From Treponemataceae bacterium (GTDB lineage Bacteria > Spirochaetota > Spirochaetia > Treponematales > Treponemataceae), in assembly GCA_024402495.1 (NCBI GenBank), contig JAKSTR010000014.1:1-45101 (forward strand): a stretch of DNA of 45,101 nt, read 5' to 3'. Shown here in pieces: positions 15,451 to 23,892 of the stretch. Both the position numbers and the translations under genes were made by a program. The number at the start of each line of letters is the position of its first letter. Within the stretch, counting starts at the first letter, position 1. The notes under the pieces were generated by a model. It was not told the DNA's origin. It made no database searches and saw only the letters and a list, made by a program, of their open reading frames with translations.

Positions 15451-18400
15451 CTAAATTTCTACGTTGCCGCTGTAGCACAGGTTTGTTGTGCCGGTAAGGT
15501 AAACGGTGTCGCCGGTGTATTTTACGATAAGTTCACCGCCGCGCACTTTTACGGTAATGCTCTGGTTCATCGGGCAGTGACCGTTTAGTACGGCTGCAAC
15601 AACCGCGGCACAGGCGCCGGTTCCGCAGGCAAGGGTTTCTCCGTTTCCGCGTTCCCATGTGCGCATTTTCAATTCAGTCGGGCCAACCACGCGGACAAAT
15701 TCGGTATTTATTCTTTTCGGGAATGCTTCGTGATGTTCAAAAAGCGGTCCGATGTGTTCCAGCGGTACTTTGTCTACAAAATCGCAGAAAACAACGCAGT
15801 GCGGGTTACCGAAACTTACGAGGGAAACCTTATAGTTCGTTCCGTCTACTTTAAGGTTCTGGCTGATTACGCCCTGATAGGTTTTGCCTGCAACGCTGAT
15901 TGCATTTGCTTTCAGTGTCGTAGGAATTTTTTCTGGTTCAAAATCTGCATAGCCCATGTTTACGGTTACGGTGTTCGTTTTGCCTGCAAGTTTGTAAATC
16001 GTAATGTTCTTTACGCCAGCCTGAGTTTTTATGGAAATCTGCGCCGTGGTTTCGTGCTTGTTGTGCTTGTCGGCTATTCCTTCTATGTTAAAGTCATACA
16101 GATATTTGGCAACGGCGCGCAAGGCGTTGCCTGCCATCTGTCCTTCCGTACCGTCCTGGTTGAAAAAGCGCATGCTTGCGTCGGCTTTGTCTGTTTTGCC
16201 AACCAGAACAAGGCTGTCTGCACCGATACCGTCGCGGCGGTTGCACAGGCGCACGGCAAGACCGCCTGGGTTGTTTATGTACTGTTCGCGAGTATCAACG
16301 ATTATGAAGTCGTTGCCGGTTGCTGACATTTTTGTAAACTTAACCGTCTGTTTTGCGGTACGCAGCTTGTTGATGTCAATCAGTTCAATGTTCTTGGCAC
16401 TGTATTTGCTCATCAGGCAGTCGGCAATTGCGTTTGCAGTATCAATTGCGGTCAGGCACGGAATGTCGCGTTCTACTGCGTGGCGGCGCATGCGTACGCT
16501 GTCTGCGTGCGGGTCGCGGCCTTTTGCAGAAGTTGAAATTACGTAATCAATCTTTCCGCTGTCCAGAAGTGTCAGGATATTGTCTTTTTCGTTTTCGCGT
16601 ATTTTGTTGACAATTTCAACTTCCATACCGAAATCGCGCAGGGTTTCTGCGTTGCCTTCTGTTGCGTAAAGCTTAAAGCCCATATCGTAAAACTTTCTGG
16701 CAAGGTCAGGTATTTCGTAGCGGTCTGTTTTGCGCACGCTGAACAGTACGCCGCCGCTTCTCTTCATGTTGTAGCCCGCGCCGATAAGACCCTTGAAAAT
16801 TGCTTCTTCCCGGGTGGCGGCAATGCCCAGAACTTCGCCGGTAGATTTCATTTCCGGACCTAAATGGGTGTCTACGTCCATCAGTTTTTCAAAGCTGAAA
16901 ACCGGAACTTTTACGGCAAAATACGGCGGCAGCTTGTAAAGTCCTGTGCCGTAGCCCATGTCGCGCACGTTTTCGCCAAGCATTGCACGCACGGCAAGTT
17001 CTACCATCGGTACGTTCGTTACCTTGCTTATGTACGGCACGGTGCGGCTTGAACGCGGGTTTACTTCAATAATGTAAAGGTCGTTGTTGTAAATCAGGTA
17101 CTGAATGTTTACAAGGCCTTTTGTACCCAGTGCAAGGGCAAGTTCGCGGCTTTGGTTTACGATTTTTTCGCGCAGAATGTCGTTCAGGTTCCAGCTCGGG
17201 TAAACGGCAATACTGTCGCCTGAGTGAATGCCGGTTCTTTCTATATGTTCCATGATTCCCGGTATGAGAATGTCCTTGCCGTCGCAGATTGCGTCTACTT
17301 CAAGTTCCGTACCCATTTTGTACTGGTCTATCAGAATTGGGTTTGCAATGCCCTGGGCAAGAATGATTTTCATGTATTCTTTTACGTCGTCGTCGTTAAA
17401 GGCAATAATCATGTTCTGTCCGCCCAGAACGTAGCTTGGACGTAGCAGAACCGGATAGCCCAGTTTTGAAGTTGCTTCAAGGGCTTCGGCTTCGGTAAGC
17501 ACGGTAAGTCCCTGCGGGCGAAGTATATGGAGTTTTTCACACAGTGCATCAAAACGTTCGCGGTCTTCGGCAAGGTCAATTGCGTCGGCACTGGTACCAA
17601 GAATGCGGATGCCCTGTTCTGCAAGGAAGTTTGCAAGCTTAATCGCCGTACCGCCGCCGAAAGCGACTACAACGCCAATCGGGTTTTCGGTGTGGATTAC
17701 GCTCATTACGTCTTCCGGCGTAAGCGGTTCAAAATAAAGGCGGTCGGAAGTATCAAAGTCGGTAGAAACGGTTTCAGGGTTGTTGTTGATTGTTACAACT
17801 TCGTAGCCGAGTTTTTTAAGCGCCCAGACGCACTGAACCGAAGCGTAGTCAAACTCGATGCCCTGACCGATGCGGATTGGACCAGAGCCTAAAACTATAA
17901 TCGTTCCCTTTGATTTTACGTTTTCTTTTTTTGAAGCAATTTTCAGAATGCTGTTTGCGGCGTCTTTTAATTCAGCATTGCCGGTTTCTTTTGCAAGCTT
18001 TGCAAGGGTATCGGCGGCGCTGTTTATTGAAGCCCCGAGGTCAACGGAATTTTTCTGGTCGAGGAACAGGCGGGCTTCGTTTTCTTTATCGTAGCTTGAA
18101 TAAAAATACGGTGTTTCGGCATTGAATTCGCCTGCGCAGGTATCTACCATTTTGAAGCCTGCATTTATATGGGCAGCTTTTCCCTGCGCCAGAAGCCGGG
18201 CTGCCTGTTCGGCTTCTTTTAAAATGCCTGCCGCGCCTGCAATTTTCTGCCCGGTAAGTTTTTCAATTACTTTGTCCGGGTAGCCGTATGATTTTGCTTC
18301 TTTATAAAGGTCAAGGCTAAGTTCCTTAGATTCGGTCTTTAATGCTGCAAGGCGTTTTTCCATTTCGGCAAGGTTTTGCAGTTTTGCCAGAAACCAGAGG

Positions 18401-19770
18401 TCGATTTTTGTAATTTCGTGTATCTGTTCAATTGAAAGTATGCTGCGTTTTATTGCCTGAAAAATTGCAAAAATGCGCTGGTCCGTACACTGCCCGACGC
18501 GTTTTTCTATTTCTGCGTCGTCCAGTTCTTCAAAAACCGGCAGGTTAAGCGACTGCACGCCAACTTCTGCACCGCGCGCCGCCTTCATGATTGCGGTTTC
18601 AAAATTGTGGCCTATTGCCATAACTTCGCCGGTTGCCTTCATCTGCGTACCAAGGTCGCGCTTTGCATAAACGAATTTTTCAAACGGGAATTTTGGCATT
18701 TTTACGACAACGTAGTCTAAAACCGGCTCAAAGCAGGCGGCGGTTTTTTTGGTAACTGCGTTAGGAATTTCGTCCAGCGTATAACCGATGGCGATGAGCG
18801 TAGCAACTTTTGCAATCGGGTAGCCGGTTGCTTTAGATGCCAGTGCCGAAGAACGGCTTACGCGCGGGTTAACTTCAATTACGGCGTATTCAAATGTATT
18901 TGGGTTAAGTGCAAACTGGCAGTTACAGCCGCCTTCCATTCCAAGTGAAGAAATAATGTTAAGCGCGGCGGAGCGCAGCATCTGGTATTCTTTGTCGCTT
19001 AATGTAACTGTAGGCGCAATAACGATGCTGTCGCCGGTGTGCACGCCAACCGGGTCAAAGTTTTCCATTGAACAGACGGTAAGAACGTTGCCGGCGCTGT
19101 CGCGCATTACTTCAAACTCAACTTCTTTCCAGCCGCTTATGCATTTTTCTACAAGAATCTGGTGAATCGGCGAACGGTGCAGACCGTTGTGGGCGATTTC
19201 GTCCATTTCTTCGTCGTTGTGCACAATGCCGCCGCCGGTGCCGCCCAGAGTAAACGCCGGGCGTATGATTGCCGGATAGCCAATCTGGTTCTTTACAAAA
19301 TCGTAGGCGTCTTCGTAAGTTGTAACAACTTTTGAAGGAATGCATGGTTCGCCGATGCTTTCCATTGTATCTTTGAACATCTGGCGGTCTTCGGCTTTGT
19401 CGATTGTTTCAGGATTTGCGCCCAAAAGCTTTACGCCGTGTTCCTTCAAAAAGCCGCTTTTTGCAAGTTCCATACAAAGGGTCAGCCCGGTCTGTCCACC
19501 CAGGGAAGAAAGGATTGAATCCGGTTTTTCCTTTATGATAATGCGTTCGATTGTTTCAATATTTAATGGTTCAATGTAAATCTGGTCTGCCATTGCGTGG
19601 TCAGTCATAAGGGTTGCCGGGTTTGAGTTTACCAGAACGACTTCAAGTCCCTGTTCTTTCAGCGCCTTGCATGCCTGGCTTCCTGCGTAGTCAAATTCTG
19701 CCGCCTGCCCGATGATGATTGGACCCGAACCGATAACCATAACTTTATGAATATTTTTGTTAAGTGGCAT
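15451..19770 (-). CDS. carB: Carbamoyl-phosphate synthase large subunit fused to a DapF-like domain
   Basis: 1439 residues. Residues 1-~1135 are CarB, which makes carbamoyl phosphate from bicarbonate, ammonia/glutamine and ATP for arginine and pyrimidines. Both duplicated halves are present, starting GSGPIIIGQAAEFDYAG (14-30) and GSGPIRIGQGIEFDYASVQ (628-646), with ATP-grasp motifs such as EVNPRVSRSSALASKATG and EVNPRSSRTVPYISKV, and a C-terminal MGS-like allosteric domain. About 50 extra Ala/Lys-rich residues (568-617) lie between the halves. Residues ~1142-1439 match diaminopimelate epimerase: KMSATGNDFIIVD, GNPHCVVF, RINTEFV, ERGNGETLACGTGACAA. The second catalytic Cys (C1382) is kept, but the first is Ala1213 in QMAGNALRA, where DapF has MCGNG. 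The ATG has a GGAG site. One continuous frame is seen, so this is a real fusion unless the assembly is wrong. carA is not in the window. Confidence 0.93.
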   Translation of the reverse strand: MPLNKNIHKVMVIGSGPIIIGQAAEFDYAGSQACKALKEQGLEVVLVNSNPATLMTDHAMADQIYIEPLNIETIERIIIKEKPDSILSSLGGQTGLTLCMELAKSGFLKEHGVKLLGANPETIDKAEDRQMFKDTMESIGEPCIPSKVVTTYEDAYDFVKNQIGYPAIIRPAFTLGGTGGGIVHNDEEMDEIAHNGLHRSPIHQILVEKCISGWKEVEFEVMRDSAGNVLTVCSMENFDPVGVHTGDSIVIAPTVTLSDKEYQMLRSAALNIISSLGMEGGCNCQFALNPNTFEYAVIEVNPRVSRSSALASKATGYPIAKVATLIAIGYTLDEIPNAVTKKTAACFEPVLDYVVVKMPKFPFEKFVYAKRDLGTQMKATGEVMAIGHNFETAIMKAARGAEVGVQSLNLPVFEELDDAEIEKRVGQCTDQRIFAIFQAIKRSILSIEQIHEITKIDLWFLAKLQNLAEMEKRLAALKTESKELSLDLYKEAKSYGYPDKVIEKLTGQKIAGAAGILKEAEQAARLLAQGKAAHINAGFKMVDTCAGEFNAETPYFYSSYDKENEARLFLDQKNSVDLGASINSAADTLAKLAKETGNAELKDAANSILKIASKKENVKSKGTIIVLGSGPIRIGQGIEFDYASVQCVWALKKLGYEVVTINNNPETVSTDFDTSDRLYFEPLTPEDVMSVIHTENPIGVVVAFGGGTAIKLANFLAEQGIRILGTSADAIDLAEDRERFDALCEKLHILRPQGLTVLTEAEALEATSKLGYPVLLRPSYVLGGQNMIIAFNDDDVKEYMKIILAQGIANPILIDQYKMGTELEVDAICDGKDILIPGIMEHIERTGIHSGDSIAVYPSWNLNDILREKIVNQSRELALALGTKGLVNIQYLIYNNDLYIIEVNPRSSRTVPYISKVTNVPMVELAVRAMLGENVRDMGYGTGLYKLPPYFAVKVPVFSFEKLMDVDTHLGPEMKSTGEVLGIAATREEAIFKGLIGAGYNMKRSGGVLFSVRKTDRYEIPDLARKFYDMGFKLYATEGNAETLRDFGMEVEIVNKIRENEKDNILTLLDSGKIDYVISTSAKGRDPHADSVRMRRHAVERDIPCLTAIDTANAIADCLMSKYSAKNIELIDINKLRTAKQTVKFTKMSATGNDFIIVDTREQYINNPGGLAVRLCNRRDGIGADSLVLVGKTDKADASMRFFNQDGTEGQMAGNALRAVAKYLYDFNIEGIADKHNKHETTAQISIKTQAGVKNITIYKLAGKTNTVTVNMGYADFEPEKIPTTLKANAISVAGKTYQGVISQNLKVDGTNYKVSLVSFGNPHCVVFCDFVDKVPLEHIGPLFEHHEAFPKRINTEFVRVVGPTELKMRTWERGNGETLACGTGACAAVVAAVLNGHCPMNQSITVKVRGGELIVKYTGDTVYLTGTTNLCYSGNVEI

Positions 19771-19864
19771 TTTTTTCTCCTAATAAATATAAAAACTCGC
19801 ATCTGCGAAGTGAATTTTCGTATGCTTTCCGCCTGTTTTTGCAAAACCGGCAAAACTGAAAAGT

Positions 19865-19907
19865 TTAAAAAAAATGGAGACCTACTAAAAATTAGTAAAT
19901 CTCCATT
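19865..19907 (-). terminator. Attenuator-like terminator in the carB leader
   Basis: Outer arms AATGGAGA (19873-19880) and TCTCCATT (19900-19907) enclose inner arms TACTAA/TTAGTA (19883-19888, 19892-19897). On the minus strand the stem is followed by eight T. It sits about 100 nt before the carB ATG, in the direction of carB transcription, so it would stop transcription before the gene. Confidence 0.7.
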
Positions 19908-19953
19908 GATTTAACGCATAATAAAATATTTTTTGTTCAGTAAGGCTTTTCAT
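19885..19953 (-). CDS. Possible 22-codon leader peptide before carB
   Basis: An ATG at 19953 opens a 22-codon frame (starts MKSLTEQ, contains YY and QWR, ends TNF) whose stop falls inside the loop-side arm of the terminator at 19865-19907. Translation to the end would cover the 5' arm of that hairpin. There is no clear ribosome site, so it may be chance. No run of a single regulatory amino acid is seen. Confidence 0.2.
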   Translation of the reverse strand: MKSLTEQKIFYYALNQWRFTNF

Positions 19954-20118
19954 ACTGAGATTTTATTTTATTGAAAAAGCCTGTTTTGTTCAATGTATTA
20001 CGCTGAATTCCGGGGCTGTTTTTTGCAGAAATTGAAAAGACAGGCTTGTGCATTTATTTTAAGGAAGTTTTTATTGGTGAATATTTTTCATGATAGCACG
20101 GAAATTTGCAATTGTGTA

Positions 20119-20130
20119 CTAGTATACTAG
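20119..20130 (-). promoter_or_regulatory. Palindrome with embedded -10, possible carB promoter
   Basis: CTAGTATACTAG is a perfect 12-bp palindrome that includes TATACT on both strands. It is placed to serve as the -10 region for the ~350-nt carB leader, and no good -35 is visible. Confidence 0.35.
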
Positions 20131-20212
20131 ATTTTGTCCGAAAAAAGGTGCAATTTTAAATCGGTTTACATTAAAAATATTAAAAAAAGATTAAAAATTT
20201 TTAAAAAAAAGT

Positions 20213-20265
20213 TTGACAAATATCCCAAACCAACTTATTCTAATTCTTGGCAACCGGTTGCCAAG
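20213..20265 (+). promoter_or_regulatory. Sugar ABC operon promoter and LacI-family operator
   Basis: TTGACA (20213-20218), a 17-bp spacer, TATTCT (20236-20241), then the perfect 20-bp palindrome CTTGGCAACCGGTTGCCAAG (20246-20265) covering the expected transcription start. The central CCGG with flanking TTGGCAA is typical of LacI/GalR operators. The likely ligand protein is the LacI regulator encoded at 23893-24912. Confidence 0.85.
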
Positions 20266-20382
20266 ATGTTTCAAACACCTTAAAAGCCAGTTGCGGATTC
20301 TAAGGCTGATTTTTGCTGTTTTTCGTGAAAGCAGTTTAAGAATTATAAAAAATTTTCATATGTAAATTGTAAGGAGGTTCGT

Positions 20383-21681
20383 ATGAAAAAAATTATTTCA
20401 GTGGTAGCAGCAGTTGCGTTGTTATCAATGGCATTTACAGGTTGTGCAAAAAAAGATGCACCAGCAGCTAAAGGCGGCGCTGACAAAGACAACAAAATTG
20501 TTGTATGGTCTTTCACCGACGAATTGGACGGAATGATTAAAAATTATTTCGAAAAAGATCCACGTTTTGCTGGTAAATATGAAATTTCATATTCAATGAC
20601 ACCAACCGATCAGTTTCCTAACAAACTTGACCCGGTATTGGCTTCAGGTTCAGGTTGTCCTGACGTTTTCGCTCTTGAAGATGCATTCGTTCGCAAATAC
20701 GTTGAATCTGGTCTTTTGCTTGACTTGACAGACGTTTACAACGAAGTTAAAGACAAAATGTATGCTTACCCAGCAGAAGTTGGTACATACAATGGTAAAG
20801 TTTACGGACTTTCTTGGCAGGTAACACCAGGTGCTTTGTTCTACAACCGCGACGTTGCTAAAAAGTACCTCGGAACAGACGATCCTGCAAAAGTTCAGGA
20901 ATACGTAAAAGACTGGAATGCTTGTCTTGATACAGCTGCTCTTCTTAAATCAAAATCAAACGGAAACTGCTACTTCGTATCTACAACTGGTGACCTTTTC
21001 AAACCATATGCTTCTTCTCGCAAAGATCCTTGGGTTGTAAACGGTAAATTGGTTATCGATCCAGTTATGGAAGATTACCTTGATATGTGTAAAACATTCC
21101 ACGACAAAGGTTACGAAGGTCGTGTAGGTCAGTGGTCAGAAGGTTGGTACGCTGGTATGAAAGGCGACTTCCGTGATGAATCAGGTAACTTGAAAGAAGT
21201 ATTTGCTTACTTCTTGCCAACTTGGGGTCTCCACTACGTTCTTAAAACAAACGCTCCAGACGCTGCTGGTAAATGGGCAATGTGTGCTGGTCCTATCGGA
21301 TACCGCTGGGGTGGTACATGGGTAGGTGCATACAAAGGAACAAAAAATCCTAGCGCTGCAAAAGAACTCATCAAATACCTTTCATCAGATGACACATTCC
21401 TTGAACAGTATGTTAAAGATTCTGGTGACGTTGTTTCTAACAAAAACGTTGTAAACAAAGTTAAAGATGCTTACAGCGAACCATACTTGGCTGGACAGAA
21501 CCACTATGCTGAATTTGCTTCAATGGCTGAAAATGTTAACGGTAAACTTACACAGGGAACTGACCAGGCAATTGAAAGCTTGTGGAACGAAGCAACAACT
21601 GCTTACATGAACGGTGAAAAATCAAAAGATCAGGCTATTGCTGACTTCAAAACTCAGGTTAGCTCACAGCTTGGTTTCTAA
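20383..21681 (+). CDS. Sugar ABC transporter substrate-binding lipoprotein
   Basis: 432 residues of the family 1 extracellular solute-binding proteins. The signal peptide MKKIISVVAAVALLSMAFTGC ends in a lipobox with the lipid-modified Cys at residue 21, relaxed as in spirochaetes. The mature protein has the expected features: KIVVWSFTDE near the start, a middle LDPVLASGSGCPDVFALE, and VYGLSWQVTPGALFYNRDVA. It captures a sugar or oligosaccharide outside the inner membrane for the two permeases downstream. An ideal AAGGAGG ribosome site and a codon choice that differs from neighbouring genes (frequent GGT, GTT, ACA) suggest high expression. The transcript likely stops in part at the hairpin at 21714-21752, giving excess binding protein. 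The substrate is not evident. Confidence 0.93.
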   Translation: MKKIISVVAAVALLSMAFTGCAKKDAPAAKGGADKDNKIVVWSFTDELDGMIKNYFEKDPRFAGKYEISYSMTPTDQFPNKLDPVLASGSGCPDVFALEDAFVRKYVESGLLLDLTDVYNEVKDKMYAYPAEVGTYNGKVYGLSWQVTPGALFYNRDVAKKYLGTDDPAKVQEYVKDWNACLDTAALLKSKSNGNCYFVSTTGDLFKPYASSRKDPWVVNGKLVIDPVMEDYLDMCKTFHDKGYEGRVGQWSEGWYAGMKGDFRDESGNLKEVFAYFLPTWGLHYVLKTNAPDAAGKWAMCAGPIGYRWGGTWVGAYKGTKNPSAAKELIKYLSSDDTFLEQYVKDSGDVVSNKNVVNKVKDAYSEPYLAGQNHYAEFASMAENVNGKLTQGTDQAIESLWNEATTAYMNGEKSKDQAIADFKTQVSSQLGF

Positions 21682-21713
21682 TTCATTCACTGAATCAGTT
21701 TGATTGATTAGAC

Positions 21714-21752
21714 AAAAAGTGCAGCTAAGATTTATTCTTGCTGCACTTTTTT
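21714..21752 (+). terminator. Intra-operon terminator after the binding-protein gene
   Basis: Arms AAAAAGTGCAGC (21714-21725) and GCTGCACTTTTTT (21740-21752) give a strong stem ending in T6. It lies between the lipoprotein and the first permease, so it probably reduces permease expression relative to the binding protein. Confidence 0.85.
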
Positions 21753-21778
21753 ATTGTACTTTTTCCTTTGGAGGAAAC

Positions 21779-22741
21779 ATGAAAAAAGCGTCAGCAATTG
21801 AGGCCAAAACAAACCGCGCCGGACTTTATTTTGTTCTGCCGTTTGTCATCATATATGCGTTGTTTCAGTTATGGCCAATTATTTATACCTTTTCCCTTGC
21901 TTTTGGAAACTTGCAGGGACTGAAAACAGATTTTGATTTTGTAGGTCTTACTAACTTTAAAAAGCTTCTTACAGACAACTTCTTCTGGGGTTCTGTTGGA
22001 AACACTTTCATCATGTGGGGTTTCAACTTTGCACCTCAGCTTGGAATTGCTCTTTTGTTTGCAATTTGGTTTACAGATATTCGTCTTAAAATCAAAGGAA
22101 AAGGCATATTCAGAGCTATTTTCTACATGCCTAACTTGTTAACAACAGCTTCTATTGCTGTTTTGTTCCGCAGTTTGTTTGCTTATCCAATTGGTCCTGT
22201 TAACCAGTTCCTTACACAAACATTGAACATCTGGAATACAGTAGAACTTGACGGTCAGATGGTTCAGCAGGGATTTAACTTCTTCCGTATGCCGAACGTA
22301 TCACGCGGTATCGTTTCTTTCATTCAGTGGTGGATGTGGTGTGGACATACTTTGATTATGCTTATGGCTGGTATCACAAGTATTTCACCTTCTTTGTACG
22401 AAGCTGCTGTTGTTGACGGTGCAAACGCAAGTCAGCAGACACGCTATGTTACATTGCCATTGCTTCGCCCAATGATGTGGTATCTTTTGACTACATCAAT
22501 GATTGGTGGTATGCAGTTGTTCGAAATTCCGTTCCTGCTGACCGGTATGCACGGTGAACCGGACTTCAAGATTCGCTCAATGGCACTTTATTTGTACAAT
22601 ATGGGCTTCCAGGGCGTAACTAACTATTCTTATGCTGCTGCGGTTGCTATTGCAATGTTTATTATTACAATTGGTCTTGCAACTTTCATCAACTGGCTTG
22701 TAAAAGAACGCGAACCAAGACGCAAGTACGTGGAGGGATAA
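21779..22741 (+). CDS. Sugar ABC transporter permease (MalF type)
   Basis: 320 residues from the ATG at 21779, which has GGAGG 6 bp upstream. The frame runs further upstream, but that part is the terminator hairpin. Six membrane helices are visible, with the binding-protein-dependent permease EAA loop near the C terminus (YEAAVVDGANASQQTRYVTLPLLRP), which contacts the ATPase. It forms the membrane channel with the next gene. No ATPase gene is in the cluster, so a shared MsmK/UgpC-type ATPase encoded elsewhere is expected. Confidence 0.92.
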   Translation: MKKASAIEAKTNRAGLYFVLPFVIIYALFQLWPIIYTFSLAFGNLQGLKTDFDFVGLTNFKKLLTDNFFWGSVGNTFIMWGFNFAPQLGIALLFAIWFTDIRLKIKGKGIFRAIFYMPNLLTTASIAVLFRSLFAYPIGPVNQFLTQTLNIWNTVELDGQMVQQGFNFFRMPNVSRGIVSFIQWWMWCGHTLIMLMAGITSISPSLYEAAVVDGANASQQTRYVTLPLLRPMMWYLLTTSMIGGMQLFEIPFLLTGMHGEPDFKIRSMALYLYNMGFQGVTNYSYAAAVAIAMFIITIGLATFINWLVKEREPRRKYVEG

Positions 22742-22742
22742 A

Positions 22743-23582
22743 ATGGAATATAAGATGTCAATGACTCTTAAAAGAGCCGTAGTATATATTTTGATGGTGT
22801 TTTTTGCACTTTTGGCTATTGTTCCAATTTATTTGATGCTTATCAACGCCACACGTACAAACGCACAGATTAACGAAGGTATTTCATTAATCCCTGGTAC
22901 AAACACATTGCAGAACTGGAAAAACCTTACAAACAGAAACTTCCAGATCTGGCAGGGTTTTGGTAACAGTGCCGTTATTGCGTTTTTCTCTACAATTTTT
23001 AGCGTTTACTTTTCTTCTTTAACTGCTTATGCAATCCACGTATACAAGTTTAAGGGAAGAAAGTTCCTGTGGGCATTTATTCTTACTGTAATTATGCTCC
23101 CTGGTACTTTGTCATTCATCGGTTTCTACCAGTTTATGGCAAGACTTCACCTTACAAACAGCTTCATTCCGTTGATTGTTCCTTCAATCGCTTCGGCTGG
23201 TTCTGTTCTGTTTATGAAGCAGTATATGGAATCAATTCTTTCGTTTGAATTGATTGACGCAGGTCGTATCGACGGTGCAGGTGAATTCCGTATTTTTAAC
23301 ACTGTTATCATGCCAATCATGATTCCGGCTGTTGCAACTCAGTCAATCTTTGCATTCGTTGGTTCTTGGAACAACTTCATGACACCGTTTGTATTGCTCT
23401 CTGACCAGAAGAAATACACATTGCCTATGTTGGTTCAGACATTGCGTGGTGATATTTACCGCACAGAATACGGTTCAATCTATCTTGGTGTTGCAATTTC
23501 ATTGCTCCCAATTTTGGTTTTCTACGCATTCATGTCACGCTTCATCATTAGTGGTATCACAATGGGTGGTGTTAAAGAATAA
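22743..23582 (+). CDS. Sugar ABC transporter permease (MalG type)
   Basis: 279 residues beginning one base after the MalF-type stop, with GGAGGG immediately before. Six hydrophobic segments and the EAA-like loop ELIDAGRIDGAGEFRIFNTVIMP mark it as the partner permease. It is the last gene before the strong terminator at 23610-23660. As for its partner, it requires an ATPase from elsewhere. Confidence 0.92.
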   Translation: MEYKMSMTLKRAVVYILMVFFALLAIVPIYLMLINATRTNAQINEGISLIPGTNTLQNWKNLTNRNFQIWQGFGNSAVIAFFSTIFSVYFSSLTAYAIHVYKFKGRKFLWAFILTVIMLPGTLSFIGFYQFMARLHLTNSFIPLIVPSIASAGSVLFMKQYMESILSFELIDAGRIDGAGEFRIFNTVIMPIMIPAVATQSIFAFVGSWNNFMTPFVLLSDQKKYTLPMLVQTLRGDIYRTEYGSIYLGVAISLLPILVFYAFMSRFIISGITMGGVKE

Positions 23583-23609
23583 TTTGAAACTCTGTTTCAG
23601 TTAATCTTG

Positions 23610-23660
23610 CAATTTGGGCTGTCTGAAAACATTGGACAGCCCCAAATTGTGTTTTTTCTT
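23610..23660 (+). terminator. Terminator of the sugar ABC operon
   Basis: Long arms CAATTTGGG-CTGTC and GACAGCCCCAAATTG pair with one bulged base, followed by TGTGTTTTTTC. The remaining ~230 bp to the LacI gene hold no other gene. Confidence 0.85.
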
Positions 23661-23892
23661 CTATATAAATAGCTTTTTCTTTCTTTTTAGCAATTTGAAA
23701 AAAAGAAACCAGATAAGATAATAATATGAAACTATATAACCCTATTTTCAGAGCTTTTTCTCAAAAGCCGTTAAATTTCTCTTCTGTTACAATTTTTTTA
23801 TAAACAGCAAATAGTTTTTAGTTTTTATAATTATCGCAAGCCGGCATTTGAATGCCCGTTAATTGTTTTTTCTCTTTTTTAAGGTAATGCCA

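Noticed and set aside
17920-18069. Intein inside carB
   Set aside because: The insert is only ~50 residues, with no Cys/Ser start or His-Asn end, so it cannot splice.
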